A DNA stretch of 64,000 nt from Brevibacillus fulvus (GCF_016908525.1 NZ_JAFBEB010000001.1:126501-190500); one strand, 5' to 3'; shown: positions 45,024 through 53,495, counted from the stretch's first letter. Notes: generated by a model not told the origin, from the letters alone. A program made the numbers and translations.

Positions 45024-45881
45024 GTGAAAACGATAGGGATAGTTGCAAACAAAGGTAAACCGGAAACGCGAATTGTAGCCAGAGAATTGCTGTATTTATT
45101 GGAGCAAAAAGGGGCCACAGTCCTGCTGGAGGAAAATATCGCCGCTGATCTTGGCCGGCCGGAGATTGCGGCCACCCTTGAACAATTATGCCAAAACGCC
45201 CAATTTGCGTGTGTATTGGGCGGCGATGGCACGTTATTGGGCATTGCCAGGAGATTGGCCGGTTGTTCTTTGCCGATTTTCGGCATCAATTTGGGGACGC
45301 TTGGTTTCCTGTCTGAAGCGGAACCGGACAATTTGCCGGAAGCAGTCGATAACCTTTTGTCTGAGAAGTTCGTGATCGAACACAGGAGTATGCTGGAAGC
45401 AAAACTGGTTCGAGATGGTGATATATTAGGCGTTTACACAGCAATGAACGACATTGGGATTGCGAAAGGGTCCTTTTGCCGAATTATCCAGTGCGAAATT
45501 TATTTGGATGACGACTATGTCGCTACTTATAATGGGGATGGCGTAATTGTCTCCAGTCCGACTGGTTCGACAGCTTATTCCCTGTCCGCCGGAGGGCCGA
45601 TTGTCGCTCCCAACGTCCCGGCTTTGCTGCTGACTCCAGTTGCGCCCCATTCGTTGACCGCACGACCGATGGTTTTTTCCGCCGAGCAAGTGATCCGGAT
45701 TGAGGTGGATGCGGTCCATAATGAGATGGGGCTGTCCATCGATGGTCAATTTGGCTACAGACTGCAAGGGGGAGATCAAATTTTTATTTCCAAATCGCCC
45801 TACGTTACGCCGTTGATCAAACTGAAAAAAGGCAGCTTTTTTGAAGCAATTCGCACAAAACTTCAAGGTGAATGGGAGTAA
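45024..45881 (+). CDS. nadK: NAD kinase
   Basis: 285 residues, GTG 45024 in GGGGTGGCAAAGTG. Motifs: [13 protein letters not shown] (GGDG), [32 protein letters not shown] and a C-terminal [17 protein letters not shown] kinase phosphorylates NAD to NADP. In B. subtilis nadK genes are elsewhere; here the gene is inserted between tlyA and argR, as in several other Firmicutes. argR follows 5 bases later. Confidence 0.95.
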   Translation: MKTIGIVANKGKPETRIVARELLYLLEQKGATVLLEENIAADLGRPEIAATLEQLCQNAQFACVLGGDGTLLGIARRLAGCSLPIFGINLGTLGFLSEAEPDNLPEAVDNLLSEKFVIEHRSMLEAKLVRDGDILGVYTAMNDIGIAKGSFCRIIQCEIYLDDDYVATYNGDGVIVSSPTGSTAYSLSAGGPIVAPNVPALLLTPVAPHSLTARPMVFSAEQVIRIEVDAVHNEMGLSIDGQFGYRLQGGDQIFISKSPYVTPLIKLKKGSFFEAIRTKLQGEWE

Positions 45882-45886
45882 AATCA

Positions 45887-46336
45887 ATGAATAAAGGGCA
45901 ACGCCACATTCGAATCCGCGAAATTATTGCCAATTATGAAGTGGAGACGCAGGATGAACTGGTTGACCGCTTGCGGGCGGCCGGGTTTAATGTGACGCAG
46001 GCGACGGTGTCCCGTGACATCAAGGAACTCCATTTAATCAAAGTGCCATTGCCAGATGGACGTTATAAATATTCACTGCCTGTTGAGCAAAAGTTTAACC
46101 CTGTACAAAAAATGAAGCGAATCTTGCTGGACAGTTTCGTTTCGATTGATTATGCGGAAAACTTGATCGTATTGAAAACATTGCCGGGGAATGCCAACGC
46201 GGTGGCTGCCCTGATTGACAGTGCGCAATGGCCAGAGGTGATGGGCACCGTTTCAGGCGACGACACGATCTTGATCATCTGCCGTTCCAAGGATGCAGGG
46301 GCAGAAGTGGTACAGCGTTTTACGGACATGCTATAA
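45887..46336 (+). CDS. argR: arginine repressor ArgR/AhrC
   Basis: 149 residues, ATG 45887 after GGGAG. N-terminal winged helix [18 protein letters not shown] ... [20 protein letters not shown] with the SRD recognition helix; C-terminal hexamerisation and arginine-binding domain with [16 protein letters not shown] and [13 protein letters not shown] (GDDTILI is the ligand loop). With arginine bound it represses arginine biosynthesis and activates catabolism. Position before recN is the same as ahrC in B. subtilis. Confidence 0.96.
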   Translation: MNKGQRHIRIREIIANYEVETQDELVDRLRAAGFNVTQATVSRDIKELHLIKVPLPDGRYKYSLPVEQKFNPVQKMKRILLDSFVSIDYAENLIVLKTLPGNANAVAALIDSAQWPEVMGTVSGDDTILIICRSKDAGAEVVQRFTDML

Positions 46337-46349
46337 AGGTGGTTTCAGA

Positions 46350-48080
46350 ATGTTAGTCGAACTTTCCATCCGCAATTTTGCGATAATCAAAGAAGTGACC
46401 ATTTCGTTCCGTCAAGGTTTAAATATTTTAACAGGTGAAACCGGAGCCGGTAAGTCGATCATTATTGATGCATTGGGCATTTTGCTGGGAGATCGATCAT
46501 CCGCCGACTTCGTCCGCTATGGAGAGAAACGGGCGGAAGTGGAAGGCTTGTTTGAACTTCCCGCCAGCCATCCGGCGTTGCAAATTTGCGAAGGGTTTGG
46601 CGTACAGGTGGAACAGGACGGCGTGCTCGTGGTGAGACGCGATATATCGGCGCAGGGGAAAAGCATCATCCGGATCAATGGCCAACTGGTTACATTGGCT
46701 ATGTTGCGCGAGCTTGGACCTTGGCTGGTCACCGTTCACGGCCAGCACGACACCCATTTGCTCATGCAAGCGGAGAAACATATCGACTGGCTTGACGCCT
46801 TTGGCGAACAACAGTTGGCCCGAACCAAAGCAGAGTATGCTGCCTTGTATGCCGCCTATCGAAAAAACCGGCAAGATTGGGAACGGATGTCGCGAAATGA
46901 GCGGGAATTGGTACAGCGCATCGATTTGCTCAGCTATCAGTTGAATGAGATCGAAGAAGCGAAACTGCAGCCGGGTGAAGACGAAAAGCTGTTGAACCAG
47001 CGAAAAAAATGGGCCAATTACGAGAAAGTGTACGAAGGGATTCAGGATGCCTACCGGTCCTTGTACGGCGACGGACGCGGCCTCGACTGGCTCGGACATG
47101 CGATGAGCGAATTGGAACGGCTGCTGCAGTATGACGAAAATTTGGCGCCGTTGGTGGAAACGATCCAAAATGCCTATTACCAAGTGGATGATGCAGTGCA
47201 TCAACTTCGCCAATTCGCCGGCCGTCTCGATTTTGACCCGCAACAGCTGGCGGAGGTCGAGCGGCGCCTTGACCAGATTCAAAGCCTGAAACGAAAGTAC
47301 GGAAAAAGCGTGGACGACATTTTGGAATACGCTGCGACGATTCAGGATGAACTGGAAGAGATCCAACAATATGACAGCAGGCTGCTGCAACTTGAGGAGC
47401 GGGTTCGTGAACTTGCCGCAGATTTGGCAGTGGAGGCGCTGGAGCTGAGCGCACTGCGCAAACAGCTGGCGAGCGAGTTGGCCGAAGCGATCGAAACCCA
47501 GTTGAAGGAATTGCATATGGAGCGAGCCCGCTTTGCCATCGAGGTCCGACAAATTGCCGACGAACAGGGGATCGAAATTGAAGGGGTCAAACGGCGAATT
47601 GACGCCAACGGGATGGACCAGATCGAATTTCTGATCTCTCCCAATCCGGGCGAACCGCTGCGTCCGTTGGCCAAAATCGCCTCTGGCGGCGAGCTGTCAC
47701 GGGTCATGTTGGCGATCAAGACGATTCTCGCAGATGCGGAGCAGGTCGAAACGCTCATTTTTGACGAGGTGGATACGGGAGTGAGCGGCCGGGCTGCGCA
47801 AGCGATCGCCGAAAAATTGGCCCGGGTCGCGAAGAACCGTCAAGTATTGTGCATTACGCATTTGCCGCAGGTGGCGGCGCTTGCCGACGCCCACTTTACG
47901 ATTAAAAAGGAAGCTACGGCCGATACGACGATGACCACCGTTACGCTGTTGCCGGAAGAAGAGCGCGTCGTGGAATTGTCTCGGATGCTGAGCGGTACGG
48001 AGATCACCGAGAAAACAAAAGAACATGCCAGGGAAATGCTTCAACTGGCAAAAGGGAGAAAAGCTGTCAATTTACTTTGA
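46350..48080 (+). CDS. recN: DNA repair protein RecN
   Basis: 576 residues, an SMC-like ATPase. Walker A GETGAGKSIIIDALG near residue 30, then a coiled coil (residues ~150-370), ABC signature region LAKIASGGELSRVMLAIK and Walker B LIFDEVDTGVSG, and ITHLPQVAALADAHF. RecN joins broken DNA ends in double-strand-break repair. ATG 46350 follows AAAGGTGG; the frame from 46293 overlaps argR. Its last codons form one arm of a terminator hairpin. Confidence 0.96.
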   Translation: MLVELSIRNFAIIKEVTISFRQGLNILTGETGAGKSIIIDALGILLGDRSSADFVRYGEKRAEVEGLFELPASHPALQICEGFGVQVEQDGVLVVRRDISAQGKSIIRINGQLVTLAMLRELGPWLVTVHGQHDTHLLMQAEKHIDWLDAFGEQQLARTKAEYAALYAAYRKNRQDWERMSRNERELVQRIDLLSYQLNEIEEAKLQPGEDEKLLNQRKKWANYEKVYEGIQDAYRSLYGDGRGLDWLGHAMSELERLLQYDENLAPLVETIQNAYYQVDDAVHQLRQFAGRLDFDPQQLAEVERRLDQIQSLKRKYGKSVDDILEYAATIQDELEEIQQYDSRLLQLEERVRELAADLAVEALELSALRKQLASELAEAIETQLKELHMERARFAIEVRQIADEQGIEIEGVKRRIDANGMDQIEFLISPNPGEPLRPLAKIASGGELSRVMLAIKTILADAEQVETLIFDEVDTGVSGRAAQAIAEKLARVAKNRQVLCITHLPQVAALADAHFTIKKEATADTTMTTVTLLPEEERVVELSRMLSGTEITEKTKEHAREMLQLAKGRKAVNLL

Positions 48081-48091
48081 CAGCTTTTTTT
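48058..48091 (+). terminator. terminator overlapping the end of recN
   Basis: AAAGCTGTCAA/TTTGACAGCTTT stem with TTTAC loop and a T7 tail. The stem includes the last codons and stop of recN. Confidence 0.85.
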
Positions 48092-48185
48092 CCGTAATAA
48101 TCCGAGTTGCCCTCGGTAACATTATAGATACGCAAGTTGGAGGTGTAGCAGTAGGTGTAGGTAGGGAACGTAGGAGTGATTGCTG

Positions 48186-49523
48186 GTGATCCATCAACAG
48201 AGAAAAAAGTGGATGGGCGCTTTTCTTTTGCTCATCACAGCGCTAATTGTCAGTTCAACCCCCTTTCGTGACCTGTCTTCGTTTCCGCATGAGCTTCGCT
48301 TACTCGAGGGGTCCTTACAACAGCTGCAAGTATCCGTCCCGGTCATGGGGACTCTGGTCAACAGCAACCCGGAGATCGTAAAAGTAAATGGTGTGGAGGC
48401 GCGGGAAGTAAAGGTTGATCTCAGTAAGCCGCTGTCGGTTCAACCGAAAAAAGCCGGACACGCTGAGCTGGCCCTCAAATGGGGAAGCATTCCGTTGAAA
48501 GCGGTCAAAGTCAATGTATTGCCAGATTTGCGCGTTGTGCCCGGCGGACAGTCAATCGGTGTCAAACTGCAGACAGCCGGCGTCTTAGTGGTGGGCCATC
48601 ATCTGGTCAACACGGGAGCGGAAAAGTACTCACCCGGTGAACGAGCTGGTGTCAATGTAGGCGACACCATTATCAAAATGAATGATCTGTTTATCAATGA
48701 CATGAGCGATGTGAAAAAAGTCGTCAATGAGGCTGGAGCGAAAAAGGAACCGATTCAACTGTTGGTCGTGCGGGGCAAGGAGAAATTGTCACTCTCGTTG
48801 ACTCCTGCCAAAGATACGAAAGACAAGGAATACCGGATGGGCTTGTATATCCGCGATTCCGCAGCCGGTGTCGGCACACTGACCTTTTATGAGCCGAAGT
48901 CAGGAGCGTTTGGCGCCCTTGGCCATGTGATTTCCGATGTGGATACCGGACAAGCAATTAACGTTGGGGATGGACAGATTGTACAGGCAAGCGTGACCTC
49001 AATCGAAAAAGGGGAAAGCGGCAATCCAGGTGAGAAGTTTGCTCGGTTTTATAACGAAAATCAAATTCTCGGCTCCATAACCAAGAACACCCCGTTTGGC
49101 ATTTTTGGCAAGATGAAGGAAAAACCGAACAGAAGTCTATATTCCGAACCTATTCCTATTGCGTTGGCGGAACAAGTGCAGGAAGGACCGGCCAAGATTT
49201 TAACCGTTGTCGATGGACAGAAAGTCGAGGAGTTTTCCATTGAGATTGTCAATGTTGTCAAACAGCATTTTCCCGCGACAAAAGGAATGGTCATCAAAGT
49301 GACGGACAAACGGTTGCTGCAGAAGACAGGCGGCATCGTGCAAGGGATGAGCGGAAGTCCAATCATCCAAAACGGCAAGCTTGTGGGAGCAGTTACCCAT
49401 GTATTCGTCAATGATCCGACTTCCGGCTATGGCTGTTACATCGAATGGATGCTGCAGGATGCCGGAGTCCCGGTTCGTTCGAGCTCACCTTCCTTTCCGT
49501 TGCAAAAAGGAAAAGTTGCCTAA
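48186..49523 (+). CDS. spoIVB: SpoIVB serine peptidase
   Basis: 445 residues from GTG 48186, nine bases after GGAG (TTG 48180 is too close). N-terminal hydrophobic anchor (WMGAFLLLITALIVS), PDZ domain (QSIGVKLQTAGVLVVGHHLV ... GDTIIKMNDLFINDMSD) and peptidase S55 domain with His in ALGHVISDVDTG and Ser in GMSGSPIIQNGKLVGAVTHV. Made in the forespore, it signals across the membrane to release the SpoIVFA/BofA block on pro-sigma-K processing. It lies directly before spo0A, as in B. subtilis. Confidence 0.95.
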   Translation: MIHQQRKKWMGAFLLLITALIVSSTPFRDLSSFPHELRLLEGSLQQLQVSVPVMGTLVNSNPEIVKVNGVEAREVKVDLSKPLSVQPKKAGHAELALKWGSIPLKAVKVNVLPDLRVVPGGQSIGVKLQTAGVLVVGHHLVNTGAEKYSPGERAGVNVGDTIIKMNDLFINDMSDVKKVVNEAGAKKEPIQLLVVRGKEKLSLSLTPAKDTKDKEYRMGLYIRDSAAGVGTLTFYEPKSGAFGALGHVISDVDTGQAINVGDGQIVQASVTSIEKGESGNPGEKFARFYNENQILGSITKNTPFGIFGKMKEKPNRSLYSEPIPIALAEQVQEGPAKILTVVDGQKVEEFSIEIVNVVKQHFPATKGMVIKVTDKRLLQKTGGIVQGMSGSPIIQNGKLVGAVTHVFVNDPTSGYGCYIEWMLQDAGVPVRSSSPSFPLQKGKVA

Positions 49524-49533
49524 AGCAAACAAA

Positions 49534-49564
49534 CAGGCCGTTCTTGCGCAGAACGGCCTTTTTT
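49534..49564 (+). terminator. terminator after spoIVB
   Basis: AGGCCGTTCT/AGAACGGCCT ten-base-pair stem with TGCGC loop, then TTTTTG. Confidence 0.9.
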
Positions 49565-49616
49565 GTCGAGTAGGACAGACAGAAGCGGCCGAAAAGGGAA
49601 AAGAAAACCAAAACAT

Positions 49617-49683
49617 TGTCGAAATATCGGAAAAATCATTCAATCTTTCGTCATTGGCAGGAACTAACATGCTGTTGTCGAAT
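49617..49683 (+). promoter_or_regulatory. spo0A control region: Spo0A boxes and sigma-H-like promoter
   Basis: Two perfect Spo0A boxes (TGTCGAA at 49617-49623 and 49676-49682) stand upstream of spo0A; a third near-match TGTCGAG is at 49564. A sigma-H-like promoter, AGGAACT (49659) - 13 bases - CGAAT (49679), overlaps the second box. This matches the autoregulated sigma-H promoter of spo0A known from B. subtilis. Confidence 0.65.
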
Positions 49684-49782
49684 AATTTTTGAGAACAAAA
49701 ACCGGAAACCATGCCGCATCTGAGAGCTTTTACGAACATGCATTTATCCCATAAGCGAACAGGATTGTAAGGAGGAAATAAT

Positions 49783-50577
49783 TTGAGTAAGATCGAGGTT
49801 TTGTTGGCAGATGACAATCGGGAATTTGTGAGTCTGTTAGAGGAATATATTAACAGTCAACATGACATGCAAGTTGTCGGCATTGCCTATAATGGTAACG
49901 ATGTCATTCGATTGCTGGAGGAACGTATTCCGGATATTTTGATTCTGGATATTATTATGCCTCATTTGGATGGATTGGCTGTTCTGGAACAAATGCAAAC
50001 GATGCGCCTGTCTCCGCAACCGAAGATTATTATGCTGACTGCTTTTGGCCAAGAGGAAATCACCAAAAAAGCAGTCGAATTGGGAGCGTCGTACTACATA
50101 TTGAAACCGTTTGACATGGAGATCCTGGCGCAACGGATTCGTCAAATGAACATCAGCCCCACTGCCAATTCATCGTTTGTGTCCAGTCAGGTAAAACCGG
50201 GGAACAACTTGGCGATCAAAGGACGAAATCTGGATGCGAGCATCACCAATATTATCCATGAAATCGGCGTTCCTGCTCATATCAAAGGCTATTTGTATCT
50301 CCGGGAAGCGATCACGATGGTTTACAACGATGTAGAGCTGCTTGGTTCGATCACAAAAGTGCTCTATCCGGACATCGCGAAGAAGTTCAACACCACCGCC
50401 AGCCGGGTGGAGCGGGCGATCCGTCATGCGATCGAAGTAGCCTGGTCCCGCGGCAACATTGATTCGATCTCCAATCTGTTCGGCTACACCATTTCCAATA
50501 CGAAAGCGAAACCCACCAACTCCGAATTTATCGCGATGGTGGCGGATAAGCTGCGGATTGAGCATAAAGTGAGCTAA
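49783..50577 (+). CDS. spo0A: sporulation master regulator Spo0A
   Basis: 264 residues, TTG start at 49783, seven bases after AAGGAGG. Receiver domain with acidic pocket Asp10-Asp11 and phosphorylated Asp56 in [11 protein letters not shown], the same number as in B. subtilis. The C-terminal DNA-binding domain has [16 protein letters not shown], the recognition helix region [21 protein letters not shown] and [15 protein letters not shown]. Phospho-Spo0A starts sporulation by binding TGTCGAA boxes; two lie in its own upstream region. A Spo0E-type phosphatase gene faces it 318 bases away. Confidence 0.98.
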   Translation: MSKIEVLLADDNREFVSLLEEYINSQHDMQVVGIAYNGNDVIRLLEERIPDILILDIIMPHLDGLAVLEQMQTMRLSPQPKIIMLTAFGQEEITKKAVELGASYYILKPFDMEILAQRIRQMNISPTANSSFVSSQVKPGNNLAIKGRNLDASITNIIHEIGVPAHIKGYLYLREAITMVYNDVELLGSITKVLYPDIAKKFNTTASRVERAIRHAIEVAWSRGNIDSISNLFGYTISNTKAKPTNSEFIAMVADKLRIEHKVS

Positions 50578-50618
50578 GCGGCGCAATCAAAGGTTCGAAG
50601 TTTGGGAAAGCACTTTTA

Positions 50619-50656
50619 TAAAAAGACATTGGCTCAACTCGGCCAATGTCTTTTTA
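50619..50656 (+). terminator. terminator after spo0A
   Basis: AAAAGACATTGGC / GCCAATGTCTTTT stem, T5 tail. Confidence 0.88.
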
Positions 50657-50664
50657 CATTGGTA

Positions 50665-50694
50665 CTGTCAGCGTTTCCCATAAGCTGATATTAT
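50665..50694 (+). promoter_or_regulatory. predicted promoter of a small transcription unit
   Basis: CTGTCA - 18 bases - TATTAT with a TG one base before the -10 (TGATATTAT). It is just past the spo0A terminator and points to the 30-codon frame at 50746. Confidence 0.42.
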
Positions 50695-50745
50695 CGTACT
50701 CTATTCCGATTTCTCATACGTCTGATGGAACGGAGACGGGAACAA

Positions 50746-50838
50746 ATGGGCGATTCGGACAGTTGCAACCGCCAAGCGATTGGACTCGCTCAGCTGGGGA
50801 TGAACATAGACGAAGCGGAAAAATGGAGGCAAGGATAA
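50746..50838 (+). CDS. possible 30-codon peptide
   Basis: ATG 50746 lies 7-12 bases after GGAGACGGG. It encodes MGDSDSCNRQAIGLAQLG then MNIDEAEKWRQG: one Cys, amphipathic, with no signal sequence. It sits alone between an extended -10 promoter and a good terminator (50858), so a small transcript of ~160-190 nt is likely even if the peptide is not made. I do not recognise a family. Confidence 0.35.
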   Translation: MGDSDSCNRQAIGLAQLGMNIDEAEKWRQG

Positions 50839-50857
50839 AGGCAGCGGAGAAAACCAA

Positions 50858-50889
50858 ACGCCATCGGAAAGGGATGGCGGTTTTATTTT
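50858..50889. terminator. terminator between the small unit and the Spo0E-like gene
   Basis: ACGCCATC/GGATGGCGG stem, followed by TTTTATTTT on the plus strand and GTTTGGTTTTC on the minus strand. It probably stops both convergent transcripts. Confidence 0.72.
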
Positions 50890-50894
50890 GAAGC

Positions 50895-51059
50895 TTATGA
50901 TTTTTGCTGGTTGTAGCGATTCAGCAGTTTGTCCAAATATTGACTCACGATCAGCACGGTCGGATGGCTGAGCTTGCGTTCTTTGGCGAGGACGATCAAA
51001 TACTTCTTGTGAAAGTCGATCAGTTTCAGCAAATCTTGCGGATCTTCTTCTTTCGGCAT
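50895..51059 (-). CDS. Spo0E-family aspartyl-phosphate phosphatase
   Basis: 54 residues, ATG 51059, seven bases after GGAG on the minus strand. The protein (MPKEEDPQDLLKLIDFHKKY ... LSHPTVLIVSQYLDKLLNRY) is a two-helix hairpin of the Spo0E size with the signature SQ-x-LD (SQYLD), the motif that Spo0E proteins use to take the phosphoryl group off Spo0A Asp. Family members are 50-85 residues and easily missed. It faces spo0A; loss of phosphate from Spo0A would block sporulation. The first residue pair of the signature (Ser-Gln) and the LD are intact; the middle E of SQELD is Tyr. Confidence 0.75.
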   Translation of the reverse strand: MPKEEDPQDLLKLIDFHKKYLIVLAKERKLSHPTVLIVSQYLDKLLNRYNQQKS

Positions 51060-51358
51060 TATCCCACTCCATTTTTTGCTAATAATTATTGATAGTAAAC
51101 AATGAAAGGAAAAAAGAAAAGTGTTTTTCGAACTTAAATTTGAATATAATGTAAAAATTTCAAAATTAATTAAAGCTATTAATAGGATCGATAAATTACG
51201 TTAATGTTAGCTTCCGGATTACAGACAGTATGTCATTGTCGGGCAGGAAACGGCTGTGTTTTGTGCAAGTGAAACGCTGGGTTTTCACTGCCGGGGAAAT
51301 AAAAGCGGGAAGCTTGGCGCACGATAGGAGTATGGCGAAACAAAAGGGAGGGCTAACA
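51060..51358. other. AT-rich intergenic stretch
   Basis: About 300 bases without a convincing gene. The part from 51075 to 51200 is almost only A/T (for instance AAATTTGAATATAATG and AATTAATTAAAGC) and contrasts with ~50% GC around it. It contains divergent promoter-like elements (TATAAT at ~51144) and should hold the promoters for the Spo0E-like gene and the small gene at 51359. A weak GTGAAA..TTTTCAC hairpin lies near 51270. Confidence 0.5.
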
Positions 51359-51508
51359 GTGGCAAAGCTTGAGCAAAATCGGACCGGCAAAGAGCAGGAG
51401 TCCAAAACCGCCAGGCCGCCGCAAAGCGCGGAGCAATCTAGCAAGGATGAGTTTGTCAGCAACCAGGCGAAGCCGGTAGCGTCCGTTCAGCGCAAAGAGC
51501 TGTTCTAA
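51359..51508 (+). CDS. small hydrophilic hypothetical protein
   Basis: 49 residues from GTG 51359 (after GGGAGGGC), or 58 from ATG 51332. It is rich in Lys, Glu, Gln, Ser and Ala, without Cys or Trp: MAKLEQNRTGKEQESK ... SSKDEFVSNQAKPVASVQRK. Composition and length are reminiscent of gamma-type small acid-soluble spore proteins, but the repeat typical of those is missing, so this is only a hint. It is placed among sporulation genes. Existence as a real gene rests on the ribosome site and open frame. Confidence 0.4.
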   Translation: MAKLEQNRTGKEQESKTARPPQSAEQSSKDEFVSNQAKPVASVQRKELF

Positions 51509-51520
51509 AGAAAAGGTGAG

Positions 51521-52180
51521 TCAGGGGAAGGCGGAAAAAAATGCTCCTTTCCCTGAAACTGTGCCGGACTCGGCAACCGGCTTGTTCGGCAACGATTGGA
51601 TCTGCCGCTGCATCTGTTCGCATTGGTCGAGAATTTTTCGCGCCAATTGATCGAGTGTAGCCCGGCCAAGTTTTTTTGCGTTCGCGCCTGGATAGGCAAG
51701 GATTTCGGCTAACGGTACCGGCGAGTCCCACAACAGGGCGGAGAGCTGTTGATATTCGTCGGCGAGCTGACGATATTGGGGCGAACCGGGAGCTACTTGC
51801 TTTTTGGCCAGCCATTCACCTGTGGCCATCGCCAATTTCGGCAGTTCGCTAACGATGTGGATGTACTGGGAGGCCAGTTGGTCGCCGAGTTCTTTGCCGA
51901 GCTGATCGTATACAACCGGCGAAACTTCCTCGTACAGGCGACGATTTTGCAGTGCGGTCAAATATCCATCTGCATAGCAGGACACGTCAGTCATTGGATT
52001 GGTATTCAGCATATTGGCAATACCGGCCAGAAAAGTGGAATCATTGTAGACGATTTCGTAATAAGACCTTTGGATTTCTGTGAAATTGAGTTGTTCTGTC
52101 GGTTTGAGTTGTACCTGGCAACCGGCGGCAATGAAACAAATGAAACATAGGGAGCAAAGCGCGGCGATTCGCCGTGACAT
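51521..52180 (-). CDS. lipoprotein of unknown function
   Basis: 219 residues with a lipoprotein signal (RRIAALCSLCFICFIAAGC, lipobox AAGC, Cys21 lipidated). The rest is helical, with YYEIVYNDSTFLAGIANML near the N-terminus and a Gln-rich C-terminus (LDQCEQMQRQIQSLPN). No family recognised. It should sit on the outer face of the membrane. The start ATG 52180 is preceded by GGAAAGGATGGT. It converges with the small gene at 51359 and is divergent from the metallophosphoesterase. Confidence 0.65.
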   Translation of the reverse strand: MSRRIAALCSLCFICFIAAGCQVQLKPTEQLNFTEIQRSYYEIVYNDSTFLAGIANMLNTNPMTDVSCYADGYLTALQNRRLYEEVSPVVYDQLGKELGDQLASQYIHIVSELPKLAMATGEWLAKKQVAPGSPQYRQLADEYQQLSALLWDSPVPLAEILAYPGANAKKLGRATLDQLARKILDQCEQMQRQIQSLPNKPVAESGTVSGKGAFFSAFP

Positions 52181-52285
52181 CGTGACCGACCATCCTTTCC
52201 TGACATTCCTCTACCAGTCAAGTATAATGATTGGAGAAGGCTGGAGCAAAACAGCGGCGGGCTGACAAGCGAGGAGGAAGGGCCA

Positions 52286-53122
52286 TTGCGGCGTAATCGA
52301 AAAATGCTGGCAAGAATGTTCGTCTACATGCATCGTTTTGGTTTTTTCTCGTTGTTTGCCGAACGCCAGCAGACAGAACTGGTACGCATTACGTTTTCTG
52401 CGGGAGAGCTGGCCCGCTCGCTTGGAGGGCTCAAGCTGGTCCAGATCAGCGACCTTCACCTTGGTCCTTATTATGGCCAAACAGAATTGGCGGCAGTCAT
52501 AGAGATGATTAACGGAGAACAGCCCGATTTGCTGTGCTTTACAGGAGATCTGGTTGATACGGATCTTTCGCGGATAGAGGATGCGATCCCGCTGTTGCGA
52601 AAGTTGAATGCGCCGCTGGGGAAATATGCGGTTTTAGGCAACCATGACTACCGGGTCAACCCGTTGCGAGTGAAAAGCGGCTTGGAGCAATCGGGATTCG
52701 AGGTGCTGCTCAACGGTCATGTGCAAATAAGGCGAAATAGCGGGACCTTTTATGTGGCGGGCCTGGACGATGCGCTGCACGGTCAGCCGAGTTTGCCGCA
52801 AGCCTTACGCGGGATTCCGCAGGAAAGCGCCGTTATTTTGCTTGTCCATGAACCGGATTTCGCCGATCAGGCGCTGTCTGGGGCGGGCGATCGTTTTTGG
52901 CTGCAGCTGTCCGGGCACAGTCACGCCGGGCAAATACGCCTGCCAAAGCTGGGTGAGATCGTGACGCCGTTAATGGGCCGCAAATATGTCGGGGGATTAT
53001 ATCGCTTGGGTGGCTCCCCAACTCACCGCTTTCTGTATACCAATCGAGGGCTCGGTACCACCCTGATGCCGGTCCGATTGTACTGCAAACCGGAGGTTAC
53101 GGTGATGACTTTTTTACAGTAA
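52286..53122 (+). CDS. metallophosphoesterase (YkuE/YaeI type)
   Basis: 278 residues from TTG 52286, five bases after GAGGAGGAAG. The calcineurin-like fold motifs are in order: QISDLHLGPYYG, CFTGDLVDTDL, VLGNHDYRVN, LLVHEPDFADQ and SGHSHAGQIRLP, giving the Asp/His/Asn ligands of a binuclear metal site. Similar Bacillus proteins (YkuE, YaeI) hydrolyse phosphoesters such as lipid or nucleotide phosphates at the membrane; substrate here is not known. A short hydrophobic/basic N-terminus (KMLARMFVYMHRFGFFSLF) may serve as membrane contact. Confidence 0.88.
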   Translation: MRRNRKMLARMFVYMHRFGFFSLFAERQQTELVRITFSAGELARSLGGLKLVQISDLHLGPYYGQTELAAVIEMINGEQPDLLCFTGDLVDTDLSRIEDAIPLLRKLNAPLGKYAVLGNHDYRVNPLRVKSGLEQSGFEVLLNGHVQIRRNSGTFYVAGLDDALHGQPSLPQALRGIPQESAVILLVHEPDFADQALSGAGDRFWLQLSGHSHAGQIRLPKLGEIVTPLMGRKYVGGLYRLGGSPTHRFLYTNRGLGTTLMPVRLYCKPEVTVMTFLQ

Positions 53123-53234
53123 GAAAAAATGGAAACAATTTCAGATACGACTTGTATCCGCAAAAGGTACACTATATAATGGAATTGCCATTGTATTTTT
53201 CCAGCCTATTTCTGCCAAAGGAGTTGTCGTTATC

Positions 53235-53414
53235 ATGCACATCACCTTGTTTGAGATTTTGATGTTTGTCTTTACGATCTTGATTTTCGCAGGAGTTGTA
53301 CGTTCATTCAAAGCGAAGAACATGTTTGCGGTTGGATACGGTTTCATTGCTTTGGTTACCTTTGTCGTGGCGGACGTCTTGATTATCTATTACGCAACGT
53401 TGCCAAAGGCGTAA
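53235..53414 (+). CDS. DUF2759 family small membrane protein
   Basis: 59 residues (ATG 53235, after AAAGGAGTTGTCG). Two hydrophobic helices: LFEILMFVFTILIFAGVV and AVGYGFIALVTFVVADVLII (in part), with a basic loop RSFKAKN between. The VRSFKAKNMFA block matches the DUF2759 pattern of Bacillus proteins. Function unknown. Its terminator follows at 53433. Confidence 0.65.
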   Translation: MHITLFEILMFVFTILIFAGVVRSFKAKNMFAVGYGFIALVTFVVADVLIIYYATLPKA

Positions 53415-53432
53415 CAGATTACATAATCAATA

Positions 53433-53467
53433 AAAAGAGACTATGCACAATGCGTAGTCTTTTTTTC
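53433..53467 (+). terminator. terminator after the DUF2759 gene
   Basis: AGACTATGCA-CAA-TGCGTAGTCT stem with flanking A/T and T7. Confidence 0.88.
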
Positions 53468-53495
53468 TTTCCGCAATATGTGAAGGAGGATGCTG

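Noticed and set aside
46497-47552. 351-residue minus-strand frame opposite recN
   Set aside because: Shadow of the recN coiled coil; no initiation signals.
48120-48126. CATTATA as a sigma-G -10 before spoIVB
   Set aside because: The -10 fits, but no TGMATA-type -35 sits at 17-18 bases, so it is not called even though sigma-G control would be expected.
48145-48175. short GTAGG-type repeats before spoIVB
   Set aside because: Only three imperfect units; too short to be a repeat family or CRISPR-like array.
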